DNA of 64,000 nucleotides from contig JBAMJV010003941.1 in the NCBI GenBank assembly GCA_037951105.1, positions 62,001 to 126,000 of the forward strand. Reading direction: 5' to 3'. Below the pieces are notes generated by a model. It did not search any database and was not told the origin of the DNA. It saw only the letters and a list, made by a program, of their open reading frames with translations. Positions 44,801 through 47,432 of this stretch are shown piece after piece. The translations under genes were made by a program, and so were the position numbers. This stretch comes from Echinarachnius parma (lineage: Eukaryota; Echinodermata; Echinoidea; Clypeasteroida; Echinarachniidae). Numbering within the stretch: the stretch's first letter is position 1; each line of letters opens with the position of its first letter.

Positions 44801-47430
44801 ATGGACCCTAATGGGCAAAAATGGCGTATCGCACCTTTTAAAAAATGGACCCTAATGGGCAAAAATGGCGTATCGCACCTTTTAAAAAATGGACCCTAAT
44901 GGGCAAAAATGGCGTATCGCGCCTTTTTAAAAATTTACCCTTATGGCGTATTCACTTTTTTTAAATTGACCATAATGGCGTATCGCACAATTTCTGAAAT
45001 TTACCCTAAATGGCGTATGTATCGCACTTTTCTGAATGCAGCCTAAAAGGAGTAATGCACTTAAGTTAACACCCCTTAATTGTTAAAATGGCATAATGGT
45101 TTTAAAACCTCGACTCGAGTGACGCAAAATGCTTTAAGAAAAAAAGTGTTTGAATCTAAATGACTCAACACATTACAATCATCAGGTCGTGCCATCCACC
45201 GTCCGGTCACCGGTCATGGGGCCTGGACGATGATTGTCGACAACGTCAAGGATCCATCTGGCTCAAGTGGCAGCTCGATAAAGGCATCGGGATCGGCTCA
45301 TCCTCCTCATGGACATGGTTACTTAGAAGTGCACTCATACATCGGCTCATGACCATGGCCATAGCATGACCCATGTCACTCAGAGGGTTCAACAGAGTAG
45401 ACCCACACTCGGTGATGTCAGTGTCAGTGACTCAGCTCAGTGACACAAAGAATCAATTTGAATAATCTAGGATTCTAGCTTTTCAGCCTAGAATTGCAAT
45501 ACAAGAAACAACTATAATTTATAATTATATTGTAGCTAGGAAAAGTTATCTCTCAGTCTCAGTAAATGGAAGTTTGTATCCTTCAATAATGTGTTTTATA
45601 TAGTAGTTTATATAACTGATATAATGGGTGCTCCAGAATAATTATCAGCCCTCAGGCTCAGCGGAAATTCCTGTAATCGACCGCCCAGATCGCCGGGCTA
45701 GAGTCAGTGGCACTAGGCCCCTACCACCAGTACTTACAGCTGTAATTATGAATTATGCAAACACATTCGTTGCCACCGTTTATTACTATTTTACTTACGG
45801 GCCCGTCTCCATTGTATTATATGTATTATATACAAAATGTATCAATAAATGCAGATTTTCGGTTGGTAAATGACTCCTTGTCCTTCGAAGGCTTCATCCT
45901 AGGTCGTATTTAAAGCTCTTTCATGGCTCTGACGCGTCGCAGCTTCGAATAATTATATTCAGATCATTGGAAGTTTATGCTAAAAATACCGTTTGAACTA
46001 GCGACCACTGTGATGCATGTGAATAGCGCACTGCATGTAGCGCACTTGTTACGCATATACACGCACACAACATTCATGCACACATATATTACAGCCACTC
46101 CGCAGAAATAAAAATATTCAAAAACCAGGTACTGAGCTACGGTAGCTAAAAAGGGACCCATTTTGTAGAAAAACGTTGAAACCTGTGAACCTGAAAAGGT
46201 ACCCTTTTTTAGGTTTTTGTGCAATCAGTGCTTGAAAAACACCCCTTTTTAAGGAAAACGTCGACGACGCCGTATAGCTTAAAATGATACCCTTTCGACG
46301 CTTTTTTCTGACGCGGGTGCGTAGCCAGTCATGTTGGGAGTGACCCCCCCCCCCCCCCCCCCCCCCCGGGTGCTGAGCCAGTGCTAGACTCAAGTATGAA
46401 TGGGATATTATTTAGTCAAATACAAGTTATTGATTGACTAAATACAGTCATATGATTTCAACCATTCCCTTCAAGTTTCTGAAATCCCCATAGACTTTGT
46501 ACACAACCCACCTGGTTCCCGTAGTCAAGGGGATAAGTAAGTTTCACTGAAGAGCACTTTTACATCCCATTCATACTTGTGTCTAGCACTGGCTTGGCAC
46601 TGGCTTAAGCCAGTGCTAGACACAAGTATGAATGGAATGTCTAGCCTCATCCTTGGCTCAGCCTAGCCTGGCATTATCATGAAGCTAGACAAGGCTAAGC
46701 CACGCCGCTAGCGAGCCGAGCTGCCCAGCACGGCTGCCGAAAATTTTGGTGGCCCTTTTTTGTTTTTTGGTGGCCCGACGTCCACTTTTGGTGGCCCTGG
46801 GCCACCGCTAATGAGCTAGTTGACATCTAGTTGACAGCTAGTTGACATCTATATAATATTATCATTAATCACATTTAATAGAATTTGTTAACTTTTAGGA
46901 AAGTGATTGTACAAAATATTTCAAAAAAGTTAATTAAATATCATACAATTAACAAACAGAAATGGTGCAAAGAAATGTGTCCAATTCAATACTGAAATTA
47001 GTTCAATTTGTAAAATAAAATTTAAAAAAACATTTATTGAAACTGAAAATGAAAATGAAACCAAATATTACAGGTAGTTAACGAAACAATATGTAAATAA
47101 ATGTATCTCAACTCAAGTGAAATCAGGACAAGTTGTAATACAAATTAATAATAACAAATGAAAAAGAAACGGAAGCCGAGTAATACAGGTAGTTAAATAC
47201 AGACATTTCAATTGTATTAAAAGGAAGTGTGTTAAAAGGAAGTTTGTATTAAAAAAGAAAGATTTCTTTACCTTGGGAGCAATCCAAGCCCTCAGATCCT
47301 GTATCGCAAGTGCAGCCGTATGGGTCAGGAAGGCAGAACAATAATCCTCTACATTTATCAGCATCATCATTTTTACTGCATTTATATTCACAGTTCAGGC
47401 CAAAGCGATTCCCTTTATCATCCCTGCAAA
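5766..47430 (-). CDS. Receptor-type protein tyrosine phosphatase with Tie-like ectodomain (28 exons, 5'-partial)
   Basis: This is a single-pass membrane receptor predicted to remove phosphate from tyrosine in target proteins. The 28 exons join in frame with GT-AG introns to give 1377 residues and a TGA stop (residues are numbered from the first full codon visible). The order is EGF-like modules (1-194), an Ig-like domain (195-287), three FN3 domains (288-596), a transmembrane helix (about 605-628), a juxtamembrane region (630-811), PTP D1 (about 812-1060) and PTP D2 (about 1061-1377). D1 has WPD 975-977, Cys1014 and Arg1020. D2 has Cys1305 and Arg1311 but WGA at 1268-1270 in place of WPD. The EGF motif CLPDPYGC and the order EGF-Ig-FN3x3 are those of Tie1/Tie2, whose cytoplasmic domain is a kinase; here it is a phosphatase. 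Vertebrate receptor PTP classes do not have this ectodomain. The upstream end is missing. Phosphatase identity is very secure; Tie kinship is an inference from motifs and order. Confidence 0.95.
6125..6440 (+). mobile_element. tRNA-derived SINE
   Basis: TGGTGGCTTAGTAGTTAGAG fits an A box and GGTCCCGGGATCAAACCC fits a B box, spaced as in a tRNA gene. About 240 bases of unrelated body follow, without a clear A tail. It lies in the last intron, between exons 27 and 28. Confidence 0.75.
6447..6582 (-). CDS. Exon 27: PTP D2, P-loop arginine
   Basis: The exon encodes residues 1307-1351. NGIGRSGVF completes HCINGIGRSG, keeping Arg1311 and the CX5R spacing. The C-terminal PNMVQSL continues DLY: the first Q-loop Gln is kept and the second is Leu. 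D2 is therefore predicted weak or inactive but able to bind phosphotyrosine. Confidence 0.94.
6750..6875. repeat. Partial duplicate of the exon 26 donor region
   Basis: Bases 6750-6855 match 6995-7095, including the end of exon 26 and its donor (GACTCACATGCAGTGCACAA in both). The copy diverges soon after the GGCCCC stretch and has lost the rest of the exon. Confidence 0.8.
7068..7216 (-). CDS. Exon 26: PTP D2, altered WPD loop and cysteine
   Basis: The exon encodes residues 1257-1305. The WPD position reads LGWGASQ (Trp1268, Gly1269, Ala1270), so the general-acid Asp is missing. The exon ends IIVHC with Cys1305. It is the only complete member of a tandem array of exon copies reaching 8160. 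Confidence 0.93.
7217..8160 (-). repeat. Tandem array of partial exon 26 copies
   Basis: A unit of about 219-225 bp contains the first 105 or so bases of exon 26 plus intron. Exon parts lie at 7331-7435, 7550-7654, 7773-7879 and, cut short, 8136-8160. Each of the first three keeps the [16 protein letters not shown]-type coding start or a close variant. All lack the HC motif and the donor; copy 2 reads into a stop after [12 protein letters not shown]. They are probably unused. Confidence 0.85.
7945..8062. mobile_element. Family K MITE fragment
   Basis: Contains TTCTGACTTGCGTTTAATAG and GCAACTCTTTATGCAACACC, matching one arm of the fold-back at 31563-31763. It interrupts the exon 26 array. Confidence 0.65.
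8161..8647. mobile_element. Family R MITE, TTAA-flanked
   Basis: TTAA at both ends with termini AAGCCCAAGTCCAGTTTC and AAAACTGGCCTATACCTT, a loose inverted pair. It truncates the last partial copy of exon 26, so it inserted after that duplication. Confidence 0.65.
8648..9237. other. Intron sequence, nothing recognised
   Basis: No exon with matching phase or conserved motif was seen. A short tract ending CCTCAAACAAAAGAAGAAG (8878-8930) resembles 49921-49970 and may be a retroelement tail. Confidence 0.4.
9238..9707. mobile_element. Family Q MITE, TTAA-flanked
   Basis: TTAA at both ends. Termini AAGGAGTAGTTCAGTTTTGG and CCAAAACTGTACAACCCCTT are inverted copies. A related end is seen at 22020. 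Confidence 0.75.
9733..9858 (-). CDS. Exon 25: PTP D2, central sheet
   Basis: The exon encodes residues 1215-1256, beginning [15 protein letters not shown] and ending [13 protein letters not shown]. Forty-two codons, phase 0. Acceptor 9859-9860, donor 9731-9732. Confidence 0.94.
10085..10400. repeat. Intronic repeat with an inverted partner at 11230-11480
   Basis: The segment around ACTGATAAGAATGTGGTCGA and CCACGATGGTGG is found in reverse complement near 11267-11345 (CCACCATCGTGATAACC, CACATTCTTATCAGTTTC). The two flank exon 24 as large inverted repeats. Class unknown. Confidence 0.55.
10853..11029. mobile_element. Compound hairpin element
   Basis: AATAGACCGCTTCTGTAATG at 10857 pairs with its complement ending at 11027. 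ACAATAGTAACTAGGTCCGG at 10925 pairs with 10961-10986. The right side carries both arm halves fused, and the left side has an insert between them. It ends about 8 bases from the exon 24 donor. Confidence 0.75.
11039..11173 (-). CDS. Exon 24: PTP D2, central part
   Basis: The exon encodes residues 1170-1214: [19 protein letters not shown], then [17 protein letters not shown]. Gly of TQGP is replaced by Ser and FWRM reads IWRL, as is common in D2 domains. A decayed copy of this exon lies upstream at 11843-11902. Confidence 0.94.
11690..11902 (-). repeat. Decayed and tandemly repeated copy of exon 24
   Basis: Bases 11843-11902 (CTCAGTAAGGGAGACCGAGT then CTTCTTCAGGTACACC) align to the first half of exon 24 with several changes. 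Two units of about 75 bp at 11690-11842 extend it (GTGTGGTAGGAGTGGCTCG repeated). No usable donor or full reading frame remains. Confidence 0.7.
11944..12196. mobile_element. Family D MITE, third copy
   Basis: ATGGAAAGCCATTAGTTTCT and GGCTTTCCATAATTGTTTAG match the copy at 2324-2641. The right end, TTTGTGTGAAACAC, overlaps the intron start next to exon 23. Confidence 0.65.
12200..12276 (-). CDS. Exon 23: PTP D2, recognition loop
   Basis: The exon encodes residues 1145-1169 and has [11 protein letters not shown], so the D2 recognition loop keeps its Tyr. It is 77 nt with the same phases as D1 exon 15. A family D element ends about three bases from its donor. Confidence 0.93.
12943..13403. mobile_element. 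Family C MITE, second copy
   Basis: TTAA at both ends, inverted relative to 169-610. Shared blocks include CATAGTTGATGACTTGTAAA and GGGTCCAGAATCGGCAGCG. Confidence 0.8.
13814..13913 (-). CDS. Exon 22: PTP D2, N-terminal part
   Basis: The exon encodes residues 1111-1143: TLHKLTPLP, then [12 protein letters not shown], with a split Lys. It is the D2 equivalent of the KNRF region in exon 14. Confidence 0.93.
14336..14716. mobile_element. Family A MITE
   Basis: Starts TTAAAGGGATCTAGTAACAT and ends TTTACTACATCCCTATAA, a worn inverted end. Internal CATTACTCGGTCATGGCATC recurs in other copies. Confidence 0.75.
14735..14884 (-). CDS. Exon 21: end of D1 and linker to D2
   Basis: The exon encodes residues 1061-1110: [18 protein letters not shown] is the last D1 helix, followed by a short linker and LQAEFE, the first helix of D2. 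This tight D1-D2 spacing is typical of tandem receptor PTPs. A family A element ends about 17 bases beyond its donor. Confidence 0.94.
15360..15780. other. GC-rich intronic island of unknown nature
   Basis: Within the AT-rich intron between exons 20 and 21, about 400 bases are GC- and CpG-rich (ACACGACGCTATTTCGGCCA, CCGCGTCGCCGGTTGCG). No domain, splice-bounded exon or terminal repeat was recognised. It could be an inserted element or an internal promoter. Confidence 0.45.
15910..16045 (-). CDS. Exon 20: PTP D1, P-loop arginine and Q-loop
   Basis: The exon encodes residues 1016-1060. AGVGRTGTF completes [10 protein letters not shown] with Arg1020. The exon ends IKMVQTQ and continues EQY, so both Q-loop glutamines (1058 and 1062) are present. 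Confidence 0.96.
16573..16757 (-). CDS. Exon 19: PTP D1, WPD loop and catalytic cysteine
   Basis: The exon encodes residues 954-1014. It has [18 protein letters not shown] with general acid Asp977, and ends LVHC with the catalytic Cys1014 followed by a split Ser. Both catalytic elements are intact, so D1 is predicted active. Acceptor 16758-16759, donor 16571-16572. Confidence 0.96.
17074..17199 (-). CDS. Exon 18: PTP D1, central sheet
   Basis: The exon encodes residues 912-953, starting [10 protein letters not shown], the counterpart of KCxxYWP, and ending RQMIVRK. It is 42 codons long in phase 0, the same length and phase as the matching D2 exon 25. Confidence 0.94.
17575..18124. mobile_element. 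Family S inverted-repeat element, split by a hAT MITE
   Basis: Begins CCAGAGCCCATATTCATAAA and ends GCATATGGGCTCTGG, with GCTAGCCTAA near the left and TACATGTAGCAGGC near the right. A fragment of the left end appears at about 13955-14000. Confidence 0.7.
17729..18009. mobile_element. hAT-type MITE with 8-bp duplication
   Basis: Termini CAGCGAAAAAA and TTTTTTTCGCTG are inverted repeats, and CTAGTTTA occurs directly on both sides (17721-17728 and 18010-18017). The 8-base duplication with CAG-type ends is characteristic of hAT elements. The interior repeats TTCGGGGGC and holds a long poly-T run. Confidence 0.9.
18226..18323 (-). CDS. Exon 17: PTP D1, FWRM motif
   Basis: The exon encodes residues 880-911, including [19 protein letters not shown] and NLIEAGK. 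This matches the conserved DFWRMVWEQ block of classical PTPs. Acceptor 18324-18325, donor 18224-18225. Confidence 0.94.
18899..18935 (-). CDS. Exon 16: PTP D1 microexon
   Basis: The 37-nt exon encodes residues 867-878 ([12 protein letters not shown]), with one base carried into the next exon to make Ala. The joined motif SQAP replaces the usual TQGP. Receptor PTP genes often have a microexon here. Confidence 0.92.
19109..19982. mobile_element. Fold-back element with long arms, hAT-like
   Basis: Arms of about 190 bases pair between 19258-19447 and 19636-19850 (AATCATCTTCTAAAATACAG at left, its complement at right). The outer ends carry GGTACCCG motifs. ATACACTA follows both edges (preceding AATACACTA on the left), compatible with an 8- to 9-base target duplication. 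No transposase. Confidence 0.8.
20530..20699. mobile_element. Family B MITE fragment
   Basis: GGTTCCGTAAGTGGTGGTAA through GCCTGGTGGTGCCCTTTAA matches the right part of the copies at 34198 and 57090. One end, with TTAA, is intact. Confidence 0.75.
20710..20786 (-). CDS. Exon 15: PTP D1, substrate-recognition (pTyr) loop
   Basis: The exon encodes residues 842-866: DRSRVVLEK, then [10 protein letters not shown]. Tyr859 is the pTyr-loop residue; Phe860 replaces the usual Ile of DYINA. A family B fragment ends 8 bases beyond its donor. Confidence 0.93.
21523..21883. mobile_element. Fold-back MITE with GTGACGCAC repeats
   Basis: TAATGCAGGTGTCATTTGTA at the left pairs with TACAAATGACACCTGCATTA at the right. 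The interior repeats the subterminal word TGACGCACC in both orientations. It lies between exons 14 and 15. Confidence 0.85.
21908..21995 (-). CDS. Exon 14: PTP D1, N-terminal helix
   Basis: The exon encodes residues 812-840, with [20 protein letters not shown] and then a split Tyr. This is the KNRY-loop region that starts the PTP fold. Acceptor 21996-21997, donor 21906-21907. Confidence 0.93.
22020..22160. mobile_element. Family Q MITE fragment
   Basis: TTAAAGGGATAGTTGAGTTT then CGGTATAGAGGG matches the left end of 9238-9707. The right end was not found. Confidence 0.5.
22289..22788 (-). CDS. Exon 13: juxtamembrane region with tyrosine and proline motifs
   Basis: The 500-nt exon encodes residues 646-811 and is probably disordered. 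YANA and YENV fit the pYxN pattern bound by the Grb2 SH2 domain; other tyrosines are in YEGV, YEDY and [17 protein letters not shown] could bind SH3 domains. SPSKGSN occurs twice in tandem from a 21-base duplication at about 22599-22640. The end, LEEYVQNKK, resembles the helix that precedes the PTP fold in receptor phosphatases. Binding partners are inferred from motifs only. Confidence 0.92.
23511..23554 (-). CDS. Exon 12: cytoplasmic basic stop-transfer microexon
   Basis: This 44-nt exon encodes residues 631-644 ([14 protein letters not shown]), with split codons at both ends. Acceptor 23555-23556 and donor 23509-23510 are good. Without it the transmembrane exon does not join the juxtamembrane exon in frame. 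Confidence 0.88.
23745..24630. repeat. Direct repeats flanking the family V element
   Basis: Bases 23750-23835 and 24548-24632 are similar (ATCAAACATAAACAGAAAGTG in both). A local duplication of intron sequence surrounds the element. Confidence 0.65.
23867..24490. mobile_element. Family V pogo/Tigger-like element with internal tandem repeats
   Basis: TA flanks, start CAGTCAAACCCGTCTCAGTG, end with the complement CACTGAGACGGGTGTGACTG. About three copies of a unit around CAGTGTTATGGAACCTGTC and TGGCCACTTTTC fill the left half, with one inverted copy at the right. CAGT termini with TA duplications suggest a pogo-type transposase. Confidence 0.75.
24625..25065. mobile_element. Inverted-repeat DNA element
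   Basis: Start ATATGTGACCTCACACCACA then AAACGACC; end GGTCGTTTTGTGGTGTAAGG then TCACATAT. Inverted repeats are about 28 bases, with probable TA flanks. No coding capacity. Confidence 0.8.
25155..25503. mobile_element. Family A MITE
   Basis: TTAAAGGGATCTAGTAAC at the left, GTTACTAAGTCCCTTTAA at the right. The right TTAA is shared with the next element. Confidence 0.85.
25500..25937. mobile_element. Family A MITE, abutting copy
   Basis: Starts in the TTAA shared with 25155-25503 (AAAGGGACCTAGTAACTTTC) and ends ACTGTAGATCCATTTAA. It is more diverged than its neighbours. Confidence 0.75.
26111..26497. mobile_element. Family A MITE, well preserved
   Basis: TTAAAGGGACTTAGTAACAT to AGTTACTAGATCCCTTTAA. 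Serves as the reference copy: CATTCATCACCTTTTGCACA near its right end shows the empty site of the insertion at 54610. Confidence 0.88.
26512..26680. mobile_element. Family O fold-back, partial copy
   Basis: TATCACTAATAATGGATATA and CTGCCATGTTTTTCAACG match 28495-28640. Only one arm is present. Confidence 0.6.
27080..27190 (-). repeat. Altered copy of the transmembrane exon's 3' half
   Basis: AAGCCTACCTTCTTAACAGA matches AAGCCTACCTTCTGAACAGA at the exon 11 donor, about 110 bases away. On the minus strand it reads [14 protein letters not shown] before a GT donor. It could be a decayed duplicate or, less likely, an alternative exon; the acceptor is unclear. Confidence 0.55.
27194..27296 (-). 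CDS. Exon 11: transmembrane segment
   Basis: The exon encodes residues 597-629. After a short polar stretch there is an uninterrupted hydrophobic run, about 605-628, rich in Ile and Val, followed by Arg. With the next exon it gives [10 protein letters not shown], a basic stop-transfer signal placing the C terminus in the cytoplasm. A related, altered copy of the exon's 3' half lies downstream at 27080-27150. Confidence 0.93.
27345..27600. repeat. Short intronic tandem repeat
   Basis: Three copies of a unit of about 95 bases containing TTCATTTATTTTAGATAAAA and TACAGGGTAA or a variant follow each other upstream of exon 11. Confidence 0.65.
27640..27888. mobile_element. Family A MITE, truncated
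   Basis: TTAAAGGCATCTAGTAACTT at the left; sequence matches the family up to CGATCGTACATATCTTTG and then stops. Confidence 0.75.
28148..28331. mobile_element. Family V element, short copy
   Basis: TA-flanked, CAATCCAACCCGTCTTAGTG to CAGAGGTTTGACAG. Contains TGGCCACCTGTCTATAGC as in 23867-24490 but no tandem array. Confidence 0.75.
28361..28477. mobile_element. Family A MITE, right-end fragment
   Basis: Ends GACAATGTTACTAGATCCCT. Only the last 110 bases of the family remain. Confidence 0.6.
28495..29065. mobile_element. Family O fold-back element
   Basis: TTGGGTATCACTAATAATGG at 28559 recurs inverted near 29000-29026. CACTATCAACTGTTTTGACT, GAGCGTGCACTA and AGCAGGTTATGTAACC occur in both orientations. 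Several nested palindromes give at least four alternating arm copies. Confidence 0.75.
29212..29720. mobile_element. Family E fold-back element with 50-bp array
   Basis: Outer ends CCCATTCATACTTACGTC and GACGCAAGTATGAATG are inverted. At 29432-29681 a 50-base unit (GCCACTGTTCATTCATACTT then GCGTCAAGCACTGGCTC) repeats five times. The unit contains the element's own terminal sequence. Confidence 0.85.
29736..29805 (-). CDS. Exon 10: FN3 domain 3, last strand
   Basis: The exon encodes residues 573-595: [16 protein letters not shown], the typical G-strand end of an FN3 domain, then IARTVIT. One base is left for the Gly codon completed in the transmembrane exon. A family E element ends 13-14 bases beyond its donor. 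Confidence 0.92.
29821..31562. other. AT-rich intron, nothing recognised
   Basis: No exon, terminal repeat or RNA gene was seen. Runs of ATCGAT words (30980-31150) and short open frames look like low-complexity chance. Confidence 0.5.
31563..31763. mobile_element. Family K fold-back MITE
   Basis: Left GGGGGTGTTGCATAGAGAGT pairs loosely with right AACTCTTTTTTGCAACTCCC. TTTAATCGCAAGTCAGAAAA at 31620 pairs with TTTTCTGACTTGCGATTAAA at 31681. The centre contains GAGCCAATCAGAATTGCGC. Confidence 0.8.
32292..32536 (-). CDS. Exon 9: FN3 domain 3, first part
   Basis: The exon encodes residues 492-572. It begins [10 protein letters not shown] and has [20 protein letters not shown] and [11 protein letters not shown], the complete front of an FN3 domain. 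Phase 1 in, phase 0 out. Acceptor 32537-32538, donor 32290-32291. Confidence 0.93.
32672..32848. mobile_element. Family U pogo/Tigger-like MITE
   Basis: TA on both sides, CAGTGAAACCTCGTTATAAC at the left and CTATAACGAGATTCCACTG at the right. TTATAACGAG-like words recur internally in both orientations. CAGTG ends with TA duplication are typical of pogo/Tigger elements. Confidence 0.85.
33328..33700. mobile_element. Family A MITE
   Basis: TTAAAGGGATCTAGTAACTT at the left; right end worn after GAGGATTTGGACAATGTA. Confidence 0.8.
33801..34032 (-). CDS. Exon 8: FN3 domain 2, second part
   Basis: The exon encodes residues 414-490. [12 protein letters not shown] forms the C strand and [20 protein letters not shown] is the F-strand tyrosine-corner region. 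It ends VVVRTAEE with one base left over, which gives Ile at the junction. Acceptor 34033-34034, donor 33799-33800. Confidence 0.92.
34198..34646. mobile_element. Family B MITE, complete
   Basis: TTAAAGGGGACCACCAGGCA at the left and GGTGGTGGTACCCTTTAA at the right give inverted termini with TTAA flanks, 449 bases. The interior is moderately GC-rich (GCGATTCGTTCGCTCTGCAC). Confidence 0.88.
34829..34899 (-). CDS. Exon 7: FN3 domain 2, first part
   Basis: The exon encodes residues 391-413 and ends with MQLQVSWQ, the B-strand Trp of the second FN3 domain. It starts in phase 1 and ends in phase 0, splitting the domain. Acceptor 34900-34901, donor 34827-34828. Confidence 0.9.
35683..35991 (-). CDS. 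Exon 6: fibronectin type III domain 1
   Basis: This exon encodes a whole FN3 domain, residues 288-389, in phase 1-1. It has the core pattern [11 protein letters not shown], a central [12 protein letters not shown] and the terminal [16 protein letters not shown] with its tyrosine-corner Tyr. Acceptor 35992-35993, donor 35681-35682. About 30 bp around the acceptor recur upstream at 36139-36172. Confidence 0.92.
36139..36172 (-). repeat. Duplicate of the exon 6 acceptor edge
   Basis: CTTGGTGGCTCACTAAGTAC then AGGCAGCACTGG repeats the first bases of exon 6 and its acceptor, 176 bases upstream, with two changes. It is too short to code. Confidence 0.75.
36255..36710. repeat. Tandem duplication of about 250 bp in an intron
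   Basis: GGATTGCCATGTTTGCCA at 36263 and 36513 starts two diverged copies; TTAAACTGTTATTCACAAG also occurs in both. Confidence 0.75.
36968..37246 (-). CDS. Exon 5: Ig-like domain
   Basis: One exon encodes residues 195-286. The two Ig cysteines fit [15 protein letters not shown] and [10 protein letters not shown]; the first resembles the CKASGWPLP region of the Tie membrane-proximal Ig. The Y-x-C motif of strand F is present (DYLC). The exon ends LTY plus a split Val, followed by [10 protein letters not shown], close to the VLPKPLNAPNV linker of Tie2. Confidence 0.88.
37560..37866. repeat. 76-bp tandem repeat, four copies
   Basis: Starts at 37560, 37636, 37712 and 37789, each GAAAGCTCGCGGCTACATTG and ending ACAGTACATGAGCTACCAT or GCCAT. 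Copies differ by few changes, so the expansion is recent. Confidence 0.92.
37984..38141. repeat. Duplicated block plus inverted copy of the 76-bp unit
   Basis: GAGGGAAGAGTAAATAGTCC then CGAGACG occurs at about 37984 and 38093. Between them, 38035-38092 is the reverse complement of most of one 76-bp unit. Together with 37560-37866 this can form a large hairpin. Confidence 0.85.
38757..38888 (-). CDS. Exon 4: EGF-like module leading into the Ig domain
   Basis: The exon encodes residues 151-193. It contains [18 protein letters not shown] and ends EPDCQYG. The junction to the next exon reads YGITRLTPN, resembling EGIPRMTPK at the same EGF-to-Ig border of Tie2. Phase 1-1, acceptor 38889-38890, donor 38755-38756. 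Confidence 0.9.
39110..39766. mobile_element. Inverted-repeat DNA element
   Basis: GTATTCTAACTTCGCGCG at the left and GTGCGCGAAGTTACAATAC at the right are inverted. The 657-base interior has CpG-rich patches and no convincing coding frame. Confidence 0.7.
39905..40060 (-). CDS. Exon 3: EGF-like module
   Basis: The exon encodes residues 99-149 and is in phase 1-1. Motifs include [19 protein letters not shown] and a C-terminal VFCE. Acceptor 40061-40062, donor 39903-39904. Two degenerate copies of this exon lie upstream at 40156-40258 and 40735-40815. Confidence 0.9.
40156..40258 (-). repeat. Decayed copy of exon 3 (EGF)
   Basis: GGCATTCCCTGGTAGTCGTG, TTGCCCAGACAAAGACACTT and CATGGACTAAAC align to exon 3, including its acceptor side. 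The middle is deleted and the frame is disturbed. Confidence 0.8.
40335..40728. mobile_element. Family A MITE
   Basis: TTAAAGGGATCTAGTAACTT to ACAATGTTACTATCCCTTTAA. Sits between two decayed copies of exon 3. Confidence 0.85.
40735..40815 (-). repeat. Second decayed copy of exon 3
   Basis: TCCTGTTGTGGACATTCATC and TTGCCAAGACGATGACACTT match exon 3 with many changes. Older than the copy at 40156. Confidence 0.65.
41462..42258. mobile_element. Family T fold-back with reiterated 15-bp terminal motif
   Basis: Begins TAGTCAAACCTGC and ends ACGGACTG. The left half repeats GGTTCGTTATTCCGAA and the right half repeats its complement more than ten times, separated by ATGAAATCGGGTTCG-type spacers. The arms can fold on each other over about 250 bases. 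No coding capacity. Confidence 0.85.
42393..43611. mobile_element. Family H non-autonomous element, copy 1
   Basis: Starts GCTGTTATCCGATCC and ends near TTCTTTACCCAACATC. It has an internal inverted repeat (42790-42905 with 43073-43198, CTACTTACATGATTGCAAGG at left). Copy 2 lies at 48057-49322. Confidence 0.78.
43741..43875 (-). CDS. Exon 2: EGF-like module
   Basis: The exon encodes residues 54-97 (codon 53 is split, giving Ala). It carries eight cysteines in laminin/Tie-type EGF spacing, including [16 protein letters not shown] and [10 protein letters not shown]. The junction reads CSQAC, like the CNEAC that follows the first motif in Tie2. It is a 1-1 phase exon, the usual form for a movable EGF module. 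A decayed copy of its 5' part lies just upstream at 43950-44010. Confidence 0.9.
43950..44010 (-). repeat. Decayed copy of the exon 2 start
   Basis: GAACAGGCTATCAATTCAAAC and GTGCCCCGAACTCACC match the acceptor and first codons of exon 2, about 115 bases upstream. Confidence 0.75.
44301..46403. mobile_element. Family E element, split by a hAT-like insertion
   Basis: Left CCCATTCATACTTGCGTCTA, right TAGACTCAAGTATGAATGGG. Without the insert it would be about 470 bases. Confidence 0.8.
44743..46370. mobile_element. hAT-like element with 8-bp duplication TGCTGAGC
   Basis: TGCTGAGC occurs directly before (44735-44742) and after (46371-46378). Ends CCCGGGGTGGTCACTC and GAGTGACC-C(n)-GGG are inverted. 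Near the left a 44-base unit (GGACCCTAATGGGCAAAAAT then GGCGTATCGCACC) repeats three times and then decays. A GC-rich block at 45170-45420 has no recognisable domain, so the element seems non-autonomous. Confidence 0.88.
46565..46641. mobile_element. Minimal family E palindrome
   Basis: CCCATTCATACTTGTGTCTA followed by the almost exact complement gives a 77-base hairpin with hardly any loop. It looks like the two ends of family E joined. Confidence 0.85.
46800..47271. other. AT-rich intron with short repeats
   Basis: AGCTAGTTGACATCTAGTTG microsatellite at 46812-46850, then AT-rich DNA up to the exon 1 donor. No gene seen. Confidence 0.5.
47272..47430 (-). CDS. Exon 1 (visible): Tie-like EGF module
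   Basis: The exon encodes residues 1-52 and starts and ends in phase 1. It contains GLNCEYKC, then [16 protein letters not shown] and GLDC. In Tie2 the equivalent stretch reads GRTCKERC, then [16 protein letters not shown] and GLQC (recalled, not searched). This is the strongest link to the Tie family. The acceptor AG lies at 47431-47432 and the donor GT at 47270-47271. The exon before it must end with one base of a codon; it was not found. Confidence 0.9.
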
Positions 47431-47432
47431 CT

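Noticed and set aside
45160-45420. Coding remnant in the hAT-like element
   Set aside because: The block is GC-richer than its surroundings, but no transposase motif was recognised in any frame.
46321-46370. Poly-C run as a sequencing error
   Set aside because: It lies exactly at the end of a hAT-like element whose other copy has a shorter C run, so a real homopolymer is likely, though its length may be imprecise.
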